NCBI RefSeq assembly: GCF_900007165.1
Contig: NZ_CYGY02000057.1
Coordinates: 1-64,000 of the forward strand
Length of the DNA: 64,000 bases
Source: Paraburkholderia piptadeniae
GTDB lineage: Bacteria > Pseudomonadota > Gammaproteobacteria > Burkholderiales > Burkholderiaceae
Direction of reading: 5' to 3'
Below the pieces are notes generated by a model that worked only from the letters and a program-made list of their open reading frames with translations, searched no databases and was not told the DNA's origin. This document shows positions 47,789 to 56,212 of the stretch, piece by piece. The first letter of the stretch is position 1; every line of letters starts with the position of its first letter. The position numbers and the translations under genes are program-made.

Positions 47789-48697
47789 CTAGCCCTTCAC
47801 TGCGCCCGTCGCGATGCCGCGCACGAACCAGCGGCCCGACACGAAATACACGGCAAGCGGCACGATCGACGTCAGAATGGTCGCCGCCATGTTGACGTTG
47901 TAGATCTTCTCGCCCGTCGTCGTGTTGATGATGTTGTTGAGTTGCACCGTCATCGGCAGATTCTTCGTGCCCGCGAACACGAGGCCGAGCAGGTAGTCGT
48001 TCCAGATGTTCGTCACCTGCAGGATCATCGCGACGACGATGATGGGCAGCGACATCGGCAGCATCAGCTGAAAGAAGATGCGCCAGAAACCGCCGCCGTC
48101 GATGCGCGCGGCCTTGAACAGCTCCAGCGGAATGCCTGCGTAGTAGTTGCGGAACAGTAGCGTCATCACGGGCATGCCGAAGATCGTATGGATGATCACG
48201 ATGCCGGGCAACGAGCTGAACAGATGCACGCTCGCGAGCACACGCACCATCGGATAGATCATCACCTGATACGGAATGAACGCGCCGAGCAGCAGCACGC
48301 CGAAGAAGAGCCCCGCGCCGCGCGGCCGCCAGAACGACAGCGCGTAACCGTTGATCGCGCCGATCACGATCGAGAACACCGTGCTCGGCACGACGATGCG
48401 CACCGAGTTCCAGAAGCCTACGCGGATGCCGTTGCAATCGAGCCCCGTGCACGCCGACTGCCAGGCGTCGCCCCACGGTTGCAGCGTGAAGTGCATCGGC
48501 AGCGCGAGCAGATTGCCCAGACGTATCTCGCTCATCGGCTTCACCGACGTCACGAGCATCACATAAAGCGGCAACAGGAAGAAGAGCGCAGCGACGATCA
48601 GAAACCCGTACACGCCCAGCCGCGCGGGAGAAAGGCGCTTTCTGCGCGCATGGCGGCGGCGCTGCGTGTGCGCGGAAGGCTCAAGCGTCGCGCTCAT
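47789..48697 (-). CDS. Sugar ABC transporter permease (MalG type)
   Basis: This 302-residue permease starts at an ATG that overlaps the preceding permease stop (ATGA). It has six predicted helices and the EAA loop ELFKAARIDGGGFWRIFFQLMLPMSLP that contacts the ATPase. The Arg-rich N-terminus (HTQRRRHARRKRLSPARLG) is cytoplasmic. A periplasmic loop carrying SACTGLDCNGI (two Cys) follows helix 1. It pairs with the MalF-type protein encoded upstream to form the sugar channel. Confidence 0.93.
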   Translation of the reverse strand: MSATLEPSAHTQRRRHARRKRLSPARLGVYGFLIVAALFFLLPLYVMLVTSVKPMSEIRLGNLLALPMHFTLQPWGDAWQSACTGLDCNGIRVGFWNSVRIVVPSTVFSIVIGAINGYALSFWRPRGAGLFFGVLLLGAFIPYQVMIYPMVRVLASVHLFSSLPGIVIIHTIFGMPVMTLLFRNYYAGIPLELFKAARIDGGGFWRIFFQLMLPMSLPIIVVAMILQVTNIWNDYLLGLVFAGTKNLPMTVQLNNIINTTTGEKIYNVNMAATILTSIVPLAVYFVSGRWFVRGIATGAVKG

Positions 48698-49671
48698 CAC
48701 AGCTCCTTGCGCAATGAAGCGCGGCTGCGCGCATACAGGAACGGCGCAAGAATCGCGAGCACCGTCGAGAGCAGCAGGATCGACGCCGCCGACGCGAGAC
48801 CGATGTTCGCGCGCCCGAACAGATAGTCCATGATGAACTTCGCGGGCACTTCGCTCGCGGTGCCGGGACCGCCTTGCGTCATCGCGACGACGGCGTCGAA
48901 CAGCTTCACCACGGCGACGAACAGCAGCACGAAAGCCGTCGATATCGACGGGCCGAGCATCGGTATCACGATGCTCACGTAGACGCGCCAGCGCGGAATG
49001 CCGTCGATGCGCGCAGCCTTCCACAATTCGTCGTCGATGCCGCGCAGGCCTGCGAGCATCACCGCCATCACGAGCCCCGACGCCTGCCACACGGTCGCGA
49101 TCACGATCGTGTAGATCACCCAGTCCTGATCGACGATCCAGTCGAAGCGCGCATGCGCGAAGCCCAACTTGTGCAGCAGCGACTGCGCACCCAGCTCGGG
49201 ATTGAGTATCCATTGCCACACGAGGCCCGTCGCGACGAACGACATCGCGTACGGATACAGGAACACCGTGCGCAACACGCCTTCCGCCATCACGCGCTGA
49301 TCGATGAAAATCGCGAGCAGCGTGCCGATCGCGAGGCACGCGACGATGAAGCACACGCCATAGATCGCGATGTGCTGCAGCGACACGAGCCACCGGTCGT
49401 TATGAAAGAGCCGCGCGTATTGCGTGAAGCCGGCGAAGTCAGTCGACGGGAACGTGTGCGAGTTGCTGAGCGACACGCGCGCCGTCCACAGCATCGTGCC
49501 CAGATACGCGAAGACGACCGTCAGCATCATCGGGATCAGCGCGATCCACGCGGCGAGCGGCCAGCGCTTGCGCAACGGCCGCGCGCGCGTTCTCGCGACG
49601 GGCGCGCCCTTTATGCCATTCGCGCCCTTCGCGGCCACCTCCGGCAACGCTTGCGACTTGAGCGTTCCCAT
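48697..49671 (-). CDS. Sugar ABC transporter permease (MalF type)
   Basis: This 324-residue permease has six predicted membrane helices and the EAA motif ELWKAARIDGIPRWRVYVSIVIPMLGPS. It begins MGTLKSQALPEV, six bases after the binding-protein stop, and ends in an ATGA overlap with the MalG-type gene. The transporter belongs to the CUT1 group, which takes up di- and oligosaccharides. Together with a GH1 glucosidase in the same operon, cellobiose or other beta-glucosides are the likely substrates. Confidence 0.93.
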   Translation of the reverse strand: MGTLKSQALPEVAAKGANGIKGAPVARTRARPLRKRWPLAAWIALIPMMLTVVFAYLGTMLWTARVSLSNSHTFPSTDFAGFTQYARLFHNDRWLVSLQHIAIYGVCFIVACLAIGTLLAIFIDQRVMAEGVLRTVFLYPYAMSFVATGLVWQWILNPELGAQSLLHKLGFAHARFDWIVDQDWVIYTIVIATVWQASGLVMAVMLAGLRGIDDELWKAARIDGIPRWRVYVSIVIPMLGPSISTAFVLLFVAVVKLFDAVVAMTQGGPGTASEVPAKFIMDYLFGRANIGLASAASILLLSTVLAILAPFLYARSRASLRKEL

Positions 49672-49677
49672 CGTGCG

Positions 49678-50922
49678 TCAGCCCTTCAGTGCGCTCGCAA
49701 AGGCCTTTTGCGCGTCGTCGATCGACTGGTTCTTGTTCCAGAAGTTCGTGATGACGTCCGTCAACGCGCCCTGCAAGTCCGGCGACACGAGCATCTCCGG
49801 ATTCGGCAGCTGACGCGACTTGTCCTTCATGATCGCGATGCCCTCCTTCGCGCACATGTCGAGCTGATTCACGTCGACGTCGGGCCTGATCGGAATCGAG
49901 CCCTTCTTCGCGCTGAACGCGACCTGCGCCTGCGGCGACGTCATCACGGTGGCGAGCAGGTTCTGCGCCTTGATCGAATTCGCGTTGTCCGTCTTCGGGA
50001 ACACGAACACGTCGCCCGCCACAAGATACGGCGAGTGCGGACCGAAGCCCGGGAAGCAGCCGAAGTCCTTGCCCGGCAACTGCTTCGCCGCCGAGAACTC
50101 GCCCTTCGCCCAGTCGCCCATGATCTGCACGCCCGCCTTGCCCGAGATCACGAGCGCCGTCGCATCGTTCCAGTTGCGGCCCGGCGAGCCCGGGTCGACA
50201 TAGTCGTGCAGCTTCTTGAACGACGCGAGCACCTTTTTGAACGCGTCGGAGTTGACGGCGTTCGCATCGCGGTCGCGATACACCTTCAGATAGAGATCGG
50301 GCCCGCCGACATCGGCGAACACGGCGTCGAACGTGATCTTCTCCTGCCACGGCTGGCCGCCGAGCGCGAGCGGTATCACGCCCGCCCTCTTCAGCCTGTC
50401 CAGATCGGAGAGAAATTCGTCGAAGCTCTTCGGGTCGCCGGCAATGCCCGCCTTCGCGAACACGGGCTTCGAATAGAAGAACCATGCGGGCATGTGGATG
50501 TCGACGGGCGCCGCGTAGTAGTGGCCGTTGACCTTGATGCTGTCGAGTATCGATTGCGGGAAGATGGCCGCCCAGTTCTCTTTCGCGGCGACGGCATCGA
50601 CGTTGTTGAGCAGGCCCTGATCGATCAGGTCATGAAACTGCTTCGACGTGTTGAACTGCGCAGCCGTGGGCGGATCGCCGCCGACGATGCGGTTGATCGC
50701 GGTCGCGCGCGCCTGGTCCGCGCCCGCCACCGCGTTGTCGACCCATTGGCCGCCCGCCTGGTTGTACGCGTCGGCAAACTGGCGGATGGCCGCCGACTCG
50801 CCGCCCGAGGTCCACCAGTGGATCACATTGGCCTTCAGCGGCTCGGCGTGCGCGACGACGCCCGCGATGGCCAGTGCGAGCGCGACAGCGCTTTTCAACC
50901 CCCACTGCTTCGTGCTGTTCAT
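49678..50922 (-). CDS. Sugar ABC transporter substrate-binding protein
   Basis: The start MNSTKQWGLKSAVAL has AAGGAGA seven bases upstream. A signal peptide ends after VAHA, giving a mature periplasmic protein of about 390 residues in the CUT1 binding-protein family (KANVIHWWTSGGESAAIRQFADAYNQAGG; GKAGVQIMGDWAKGEF; VAGDVFVFPKTD). The WWTSGGE start and GDWAKGEF are typical of oligosaccharide/glucose-binding proteins. It delivers sugar to the MalF/MalG-type permeases encoded next. The glucosidase gene is 125 bases upstream on the same strand. Confidence 0.93.
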   Translation of the reverse strand: MNSTKQWGLKSAVALALAIAGVVAHAEPLKANVIHWWTSGGESAAIRQFADAYNQAGGQWVDNAVAGADQARATAINRIVGGDPPTAAQFNTSKQFHDLIDQGLLNNVDAVAAKENWAAIFPQSILDSIKVNGHYYAAPVDIHMPAWFFYSKPVFAKAGIAGDPKSFDEFLSDLDRLKRAGVIPLALGGQPWQEKITFDAVFADVGGPDLYLKVYRDRDANAVNSDAFKKVLASFKKLHDYVDPGSPGRNWNDATALVISGKAGVQIMGDWAKGEFSAAKQLPGKDFGCFPGFGPHSPYLVAGDVFVFPKTDNANSIKAQNLLATVMTSPQAQVAFSAKKGSIPIRPDVDVNQLDMCAKEGIAIMKDKSRQLPNPEMLVSPDLQGALTDVITNFWNKNQSIDDAQKAFASALKG

Positions 50923-51046
50923 TCCGTCTCCTTCGGGCTCGAGGTCCGATTTATCGGGTCGACCGCGAACCAGGCAGCTTGACGCGGCCATGCGTCATTC
51001 TTTTCGGTCAACGCTTTGGGTCGATCTTCAGGGCGATTCTATTGCG

Positions 51047-52486
51047 TCAGTTCTTCTCGCTGCGCTGCCTGATGAACTTCGCGATCAGCTCGCCGCTGCG
51101 CTTGACCGTGCGCTGCTGCGTCGCGTAATCGACATGCACGACGCCGAAGCGCCGCTCGTAACCGAACGCCCATTCGAAGTTGTCCAGCAGCGACCACACG
51201 AAGTAGCCGCGAACGTCGACGCCCTGCTTGACGGCCTGATCGACGGCGGCCAGATGCCGCCTGAGGTACGCGATGCGTTGCGTGTCCTCGACGCGGCCGT
51301 CGCGCACCTTGTCGTCCGAAGCCATGCCGTTCTCGGTGATGTAAATGGGCGGCAGGTTCGGATACGCGCGATCGAAGCCCGTCAGCAGATCGCGCAGTCC
51401 GTCCGGACACACTTCCCAGCCCATCTGCGTGCGTTCGACATCGGGCAGCGGCACGTCGACGAAGCCGCGCGCGCCGTCGCTCTTCACGTTGGTGCGGAAA
51501 TAATAGTTGATGCCGAGGAAGTCGAGCGGTGTCGCTATGGTTTGCAGATCGCCTTCGAGCACGAGCGGCTCGGCGCCGGGCCACAACTTCCACAGGTCCG
51601 CAGGATAGTCGCCCTTGAGCAGCGGGTCCAGAATCCACGCGTTGTGCTGCACTTCGAACAGATGCGCGGCGCGCACGTCCGCTTCGCTCGCCGACGCCGG
51701 CGTGCCGCGCCCGACGTTCGCGACGATGCCCTTCATCGACGCGGGATCGTTCGTGCGCAGCGCCTGCATGCCATGACCATGCGCGAGCAGCAGATGATGC
51801 ATCGCCTGCGTCGCGTAACGCACGTTCGCGCGGCCCGGCGCGTGATGACCGTTGCCATAGCCGAGAAATGCCGAGCACCACGGCTCGTTGAGCGTCATCC
51901 ACGCATCGACGTGGCCCGACAGTTCGCGGCTCATCAGGTCCGCGTAATCGGCGAAGCGATAGACGGTCTCGCGGTTGAGCCAGCCGCCGCGATCCTCCAG
52001 ATGCTGCGGCAAATCCCAGTGATAAAGCGTGACGAAGGTCTGCAAGCCCTTGTCCTTGAGCTTGTCGAGCAGACGCTTGTAAAAGCCGATGCCCTTCGCG
52101 TTGGGACGGCCCGCTTCGTCCATCACGCGCGGCCATGCGATCGACAGCCGGTACGCTTCGAAGTTGAGCCGCGTGAGCAGATCGAGATCGCTTTCCCAGC
52201 GGTGATAGTGATCGCAGGCCACCGCGCCCGTGTCGCCCGCGAGCACCTTGCCGGGCGTCGCCGAAAAGGTGTCCCAGATCGACGGCAGACGGTCGTCCTC
52301 GTCGACTGCGCCTTCGATCTGATACGAAGCCGTCGCCGCGCCGAGCAGGAAGTCTTTGCGCCACAGCACGGAATCGGGCGGCGGCGTGAAGGGTTCGTCG
52401 AGAGAATCGCTGCGGGAGCTTGTGTTCGTGTCCCGATGAGTGTCGCGCTGATCACGGTTGCGGGATGTCACTGCGTCGTATGCCAC
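51047..52486 (-). CDS. GH1 family beta-glucosidase
   Basis: The start is a GTG with a GGGGG ribosome site, since the frame upstream would run through the promoter and operator. The 479-residue enzyme has the GH1 signature FLLGAATASYQIEGAV, acid/base E201 in MTLNEPW and nucleophile E385 in IYITENGM, with WSLLDNFEWAFGYERRFG near the end. The first 40 residues (Arg/Asp/Ser-rich) are not part of the GH1 fold, and no signal peptide is seen, so the enzyme is cytoplasmic. It hydrolyses imported beta-glucosides, feeding glucose to metabolism. It leads the six-gene sugar operon. Confidence 0.93.
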   Translation of the reverse strand: MAYDAVTSRNRDQRDTHRDTNTSSRSDSLDEPFTPPPDSVLWRKDFLLGAATASYQIEGAVDEDDRLPSIWDTFSATPGKVLAGDTGAVACDHYHRWESDLDLLTRLNFEAYRLSIAWPRVMDEAGRPNAKGIGFYKRLLDKLKDKGLQTFVTLYHWDLPQHLEDRGGWLNRETVYRFADYADLMSRELSGHVDAWMTLNEPWCSAFLGYGNGHHAPGRANVRYATQAMHHLLLAHGHGMQALRTNDPASMKGIVANVGRGTPASASEADVRAAHLFEVQHNAWILDPLLKGDYPADLWKLWPGAEPLVLEGDLQTIATPLDFLGINYYFRTNVKSDGARGFVDVPLPDVERTQMGWEVCPDGLRDLLTGFDRAYPNLPPIYITENGMASDDKVRDGRVEDTQRIAYLRRHLAAVDQAVKQGVDVRGYFVWSLLDNFEWAFGYERRFGVVHVDYATQQRTVKRSGELIAKFIRQRSEKN

Positions 52487-52557
52487 GGAACCCCCTCTCG
52501 CTGAACGGATTGGATCGGTCGTTTGGACTGGTCGACTGGACCGTGTGGAAGCATCGC

Positions 52558-52573
52558 GTGGAAGCGCTTCCAC
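52558..52573. promoter_or_regulatory. LacI-type operator ahead of the glucosidase operon
   Basis: GTGGAAGCGCTTCCAC is a perfect 16-bp palindrome with the central CG pair typical of LacI/GalR operators. A further GTGTGGAAGC copy starts 16 bases to the left, so a second half-site is present. It most likely binds the LacI protein encoded at the distal end of the same operon. Confidence 0.8.
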
Positions 52574-52731
52574 ACATGACCCGCGCACGATAGCAGCGGC
52601 GCTTTCAGCGCAGCAATCAGGGTTTGTCTGGAGCGGGCCAAGGCTGTCGCGAAGCGCCATGTGAAGGACATCGATGGCGCATCGCGGATCTCTGCGAAGC
52701 CGCTGAAGAGACAGGCGCAAACGGTGAAAAC

Positions 52732-52767
52732 ACGAAAAGACGAACGGCGCCTGTCGCGCCGTTCGTC
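52732..52767 (-). terminator. Intrinsic terminator of the low-complexity secreted protein gene
   Basis: A perfect 12-bp stem (GACGAACGGCGC / GCGCCGTTCGTC) with a five-base loop, followed on the minus strand by TTTTC, lies 26 bases after the stop. Confidence 0.88.
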
Positions 52768-52792
52768 GTTCGTCTCTCGAAGCAAGCGTTCG

Positions 52793-53875
52793 TTATGCCC
52801 AGTGCGCGGGCACCCATACGCGGCCGACCCAATGCCCCGGAATCCAAACAGCGGGACGCGGCTTCGGCGCAACGTAGACGACATGCGGCGCGGGCGGCGG
52901 CACAGCCACGACGACATGCGGCGCAGGCGGCGGAACCACGATGGGAGCCGGCGCGACCACGACGGCGGGCGGCGGCGGCGGCGCGACGACGACAGGCGCG
53001 GGAGCCGGAACGGGAGCCGCGACGACCACGGTCGACGTCGAAGGCGGCACTACAACGGGCACTACGGCGGGCGGCGGGACGACGACAGCCGCGCCGACCG
53101 TGGTCGTGGTGCCCGTCACCACCGTCGTTCCGCCCGTCGTGACGGTGCCGCCATGCACGACCGTGCCGCTCGTCGTCACCGTGTTGCCGTGCGTGCCCGT
53201 TGCGCTGCCCGATGTGACGACGACGCCCGATGCGACGCTCGTCGCGCTGCCCGAATGCGTGACCGTGCCGCCGTTGCTGCCCGTCACGGTGCCCGAGCGC
53301 GAGCAGGTCCAGCCGGCGCAGTTCGTCGACGCCGAGTGGTTGTACGTGTTGCCGTTGCCGCCCGTCACCGTGCCCGACGATGTGTACTGGCCGGGAGCCG
53401 TGCGCGTGACATCACCGGATGTCGAGGCCGTTCTGCCGTCCGAGCCCGTCATCGAGCCCGTATGCGAGCAACTGCCGCTCGCGCAACTGGTGTCGCCGGA
53501 ATGCTGGACCGAGCGTCCGTTCGGACCGTAGGCCGTGCCCGAGTTGCTGAACTGGCCAGGCGCCGTGCGTGTGACGCTGCCCGAGTTGCTCGCGATGCCG
53601 CCGTACGGACCCATTACGCCGCCTGCATGGTTGCAGGTGCCGCCGCCGCACGACGCCGCATGCGCGCCGCTATACGTGCCGTGCGACGTGTACGCCGTGC
53701 CGTGGCCGTACCATCCTGCCCACGCCGGCACGCTGACGAGCGATGCGCTTGCGCCGACCACGGCGGCGGCCGCCGCGAACGCGATGCGCCGCGACACGCC
53801 GCGCGCCATCGTCGCGGACGACGAGCGCTTCAGCAGATCAGAAAACGAGGAGAAGACTTGCGAGCGGATTTTCAC
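52793..53875 (-). CDS. Secreted low-complexity protein with Gly/Thr/Ser repeats and Val/Pro tail
   Basis: The start is taken at a GTG (VKIRSQVFSSFSDLLKR) with a GAAGGA site eight bases ahead; an ATG 27 bases upstream and one at 53809 (MARGVSRRIAFAAA) are alternatives. A long N-region precedes a signal peptide ending in PAWA. The mature part has repeats of the form GxxTxSGxVTRTAPGQ(F/Y)xxSG and T(N/S)Cx-x-C pairs (CGGGTC, CASGSC, CAGWTC), then a Val/Pro/Ala-rich extended region and the terminal WIPGHWVGRVWVPAHWA, a YXWGxW-type motif of surface proteins. It is probably periplasmic or cell-surface. Function is unknown. Confidence 0.75.
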   Translation of the reverse strand: MKIRSQVFSSFSDLLKRSSSATMARGVSRRIAFAAAAAVVGASASLVSVPAWAGWYGHGTAYTSHGTYSGAHAASCGGGTCNHAGGVMGPYGGIASNSGSVTRTAPGQFSNSGTAYGPNGRSVQHSGDTSCASGSCSHTGSMTGSDGRTASTSGDVTRTAPGQYTSSGTVTGGNGNTYNHSASTNCAGWTCSRSGTVTGSNGGTVTHSGSATSVASGVVVTSGSATGTHGNTVTTSGTVVHGGTVTTGGTTVVTGTTTTVGAAVVVPPPAVVPVVVPPSTSTVVVAAPVPAPAPVVVAPPPPPAVVVAPAPIVVPPPAPHVVVAVPPPAPHVVYVAPKPRPAVWIPGHWVGRVWVPAHWA

Positions 53876-54102
53876 GGCGGTGTCCTTCACGGTTCGGGCC
53901 ACTTCGCAGATGCAGCGTGGCGACGGATGAAACTGTAGGAGAACCTGCCCGCCGAGTCAGTTCAAAAACTATGTCGAAAAATGTCATGGCGGCGTGCAAA
54001 AACTGCCCGCGCGCGGTGGCCGTCGTGACCGCCGCGACATCAATGGACTCGCGCGCGTCGGCGCGTGAAAAAGGCTTTAAAAAGGCTGTGAAAATCGTCG
54101 CG

Positions 54103-54276
54103 CTATGAAGAGCGGTCGCGTCCGCGCGCGCGGGTCGCGCCCGTGACGACGCCGATGCCCAGCAGGATAACGTCGACGATCGCGACGTAATGTTGCGCGA
54201 CGTGCATGGTGATGAGAGCCCACGAGACGCCGCCAATAAAAATCAGCCAGCCGATCAGATAAATGACCAGGGTCAT
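54103..54276 (-). CDS. Small two-helix membrane protein
   Basis: The start (MTLVIYLIGWLIFIGG) has AAGGAGA eight bases ahead. The 57-residue product has two hydrophobic helices (about residues 2-22 and 26-46) and a basic cytoplasmic tail ARGRDRSS. I recognise no named family, but small proteins of this size are common near stress genes in Burkholderia. Its ribosome site and codon use support it as real. Confidence 0.7.
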   Translation of the reverse strand: MTLVIYLIGWLIFIGGVSWALITMHVAQHYVAIVDVILLGIGVVTGATRARGRDRSS

Positions 54277-54383
54277 CCGGGTTCTCCTTTTCGCTTCGAC
54301 ATGCAGGCGTTTTCGCAAGAAGCGTGCCGCAAGGCGGAGCGGAGATTCCGTGATTTACGCCGTGCAAGGGCTCGAGCAAAGGC

Positions 54384-56210
54384 TCAAGCGATCACGTCAG
54401 CCCCGTCTGCGGCGCGCTCGGCCCTGGCGGGCTCGCTCTGGCCAGGAGACATGTCGCGGCCGGCTCGCGCGCGCTGCAGCGCGAGCACTTCCTGATACGA
54501 GATCCATGCGCCCGAGCCGCCCGATTTCGCCGCGTACATCGCGGCATCCGCGTTGAGCAGGAGTGTTTCGGCCGAATCGCCGTCCGTCGGAAACTGGCTG
54601 ATGCCGATGCTCGCGCCGACGGCCATCTGCCGATCGCCGACCATCACTTCGTCGTCGAGCGTGCGCACGATGCGGGCTGCGATCGCGGGCGCCGCGTCGG
54701 CCGAGCGCTCGCCCTTCACGAGCACGATGAACTCGTCGCCGCCCAGCCGCGCGACCATATCGCCGCTATACAGCACATGCTGCAAACGCCGCGCGACGAT
54801 TGCGAGCACGTCGTCGCCGACCGAGTGGCCGTACTGATCGTTGATCTGCTTGAAGCGGTTCAGATCGATAAACAGCACGGCGAGCCGCTCGCTGCCGTTC
54901 GCCCTCGCCTCGTCGATCGCTTCCTGCAGCTTCTGCATGAACAGCATCCGGTTCGGTAGCCCCGTGAGTCCGTCGTGACTCGCGAGATGCGTCAGCTCGT
55001 GCTGCTTGCTGTGCAGCTCGTCCATCTGCAAGTGGATTTCGCGCCGCATCCGGTCGAAGCAGCGCGCGAGCACGCCGATTTCGTCGGTGCGCTTGAGCGG
55101 CAGCGCCACCATCGCGTGCTCGGAGAAGAAGTGTGTCGCCGCATCCGCGAGCAGATGCAGCGGCCGCGTCAGCGCACGCGCAAAGAGAATCGCGAGCAGG
55201 ATCGCGAACGCGCTGAAGATCAGCACCATGCGCACGATGCTGTCGCCGAGCATGTTCGCGCCCGTCAGCACGTGGTGCAGCGGCTTCGCGAGTCCGAGCA
55301 CGATGAAGCGGTTGCCCTGCGATTCGCCGAACGGCCGGCGCACGAATGCATAGACATGTCCATGCGCTTCTTTCGGCTGCGACAGGCCGTTCATCAGCAC
55401 GGGCTGTGTCGACTGATCGAATAGCGGTTTCGTCGCCGCAAAGCTGTCCTGCATGAACACGCGCCGGCCCTTGTCGAAGCCGAAGGTTTGCGACGGGTCG
55501 GGATGCACGAGGAAATCGCCCCACTCGTTCGCGAGATACACCTGATAGTCGGCGGGCAGATCGGCCTGCGAGAGCCGCAGCAGGCTCGCAAGATCGACGT
55601 CGATCACCACTGCGCCGACCACGTCGCCATGCGGATCGGCGACGGGCGTGCCGACCCGCAGCGTCGGCTTGCCCTCGGCCGCATGCGCGCCGTGCTCGTG
55701 ATTCACGGCGATCGGCGAAATGTAGATGCGCCCCGGCGTCAGCGCGAGCGTATCGAACACATACGCGAACTGGCCTTTTTCCTGTAGCGCGCTTTCCTGC
55801 ACGCGCACGGTGCCGCCCGCTTCGCGGTCGATGCGGATCAGCTCCAGCCCGAAGTGATTGCGCGCGATGAGCCGCACTTGCAGATATTCGGGATGCTGCG
55901 CGATGAAGCTCGTGAATACCTGCGCGAGCCGGTCGCGCATCGGGTTTTCCGGTGACGTGCCGTCGTCGCTGATCGCGACGGCCGCCGCCGATGGCATCGT
56001 TGACAGCACCAGCGCATCGGCGGCGATGTCGCTGATGGCCACCGTGAAGCGCTGGCCGAGCAGTTCCGTCGACGTGAGCAGGCTGCGCTCGGCTTCGCGC
56101 ACGAGCATCGTGCGGTTCGCCTGATACGCGTAGAAGCCCGTCGTGCCCGACGCGAGCACGCCGATCAGCGCGAGCAGCACCGAGAGCTTGAACGTGAGGC
56201 CCTGGCGCAT
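54384..56210 (-). CDS. Membrane diguanylate cyclase with periplasmic sensor domain
   Basis: The start MRQGLTFKLSVLLALIG lies two bases after the upstream binding-protein stop. The 608-residue protein has a TM helix (8-29), a periplasmic Cache-like sensor of about 280 residues (LRVGTPVADPHGDVVGAVVIDVDL), a second TM (around 330-350), a HAMP-like linker (ALTRPLHLLADAATHF) and a C-terminal GGDEF domain with intact GGDEF at 490-494. The inhibitory RxxD site before it is replaced by YSGD, so product inhibition may be lost. It makes cyclic di-GMP in response to a periplasmic cue, very likely through the adjacent PotD-like protein. Confidence 0.92.
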   Translation of the reverse strand: MRQGLTFKLSVLLALIGVLASGTTGFYAYQANRTMLVREAERSLLTSTELLGQRFTVAISDIAADALVLSTMPSAAAVAISDDGTSPENPMRDRLAQVFTSFIAQHPEYLQVRLIARNHFGLELIRIDREAGGTVRVQESALQEKGQFAYVFDTLALTPGRIYISPIAVNHEHGAHAAEGKPTLRVGTPVADPHGDVVGAVVIDVDLASLLRLSQADLPADYQVYLANEWGDFLVHPDPSQTFGFDKGRRVFMQDSFAATKPLFDQSTQPVLMNGLSQPKEAHGHVYAFVRRPFGESQGNRFIVLGLAKPLHHVLTGANMLGDSIVRMVLIFSAFAILLAILFARALTRPLHLLADAATHFFSEHAMVALPLKRTDEIGVLARCFDRMRREIHLQMDELHSKQHELTHLASHDGLTGLPNRMLFMQKLQEAIDEARANGSERLAVLFIDLNRFKQINDQYGHSVGDDVLAIVARRLQHVLYSGDMVARLGGDEFIVLVKGERSADAAPAIAARIVRTLDDEVMVGDRQMAVGASIGISQFPTDGDSAETLLLNADAAMYAAKSGGSGAWISYQEVLALQRARAGRDMSPGQSEPARAERAADGADVIA

Positions 56211-56212
56211 GA

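Larger units (their letters stand above)
52487..52792. other. Intergenic region holding the glucosidase operator and a terminator
   Basis: No gene is seen in this 306-base interval. It contains the LacI-type palindrome at 52558-52573, 72 bases ahead of the glucosidase GTG, and the terminator of the upstream minus-strand gene at 52732-52767. Confidence 0.5.

Noticed and set aside
48874..50982. 702-codon open frame on the plus strand across the sugar transport genes
   Set aside because: It is a shadow of three convincing minus-strand genes and has no domain.
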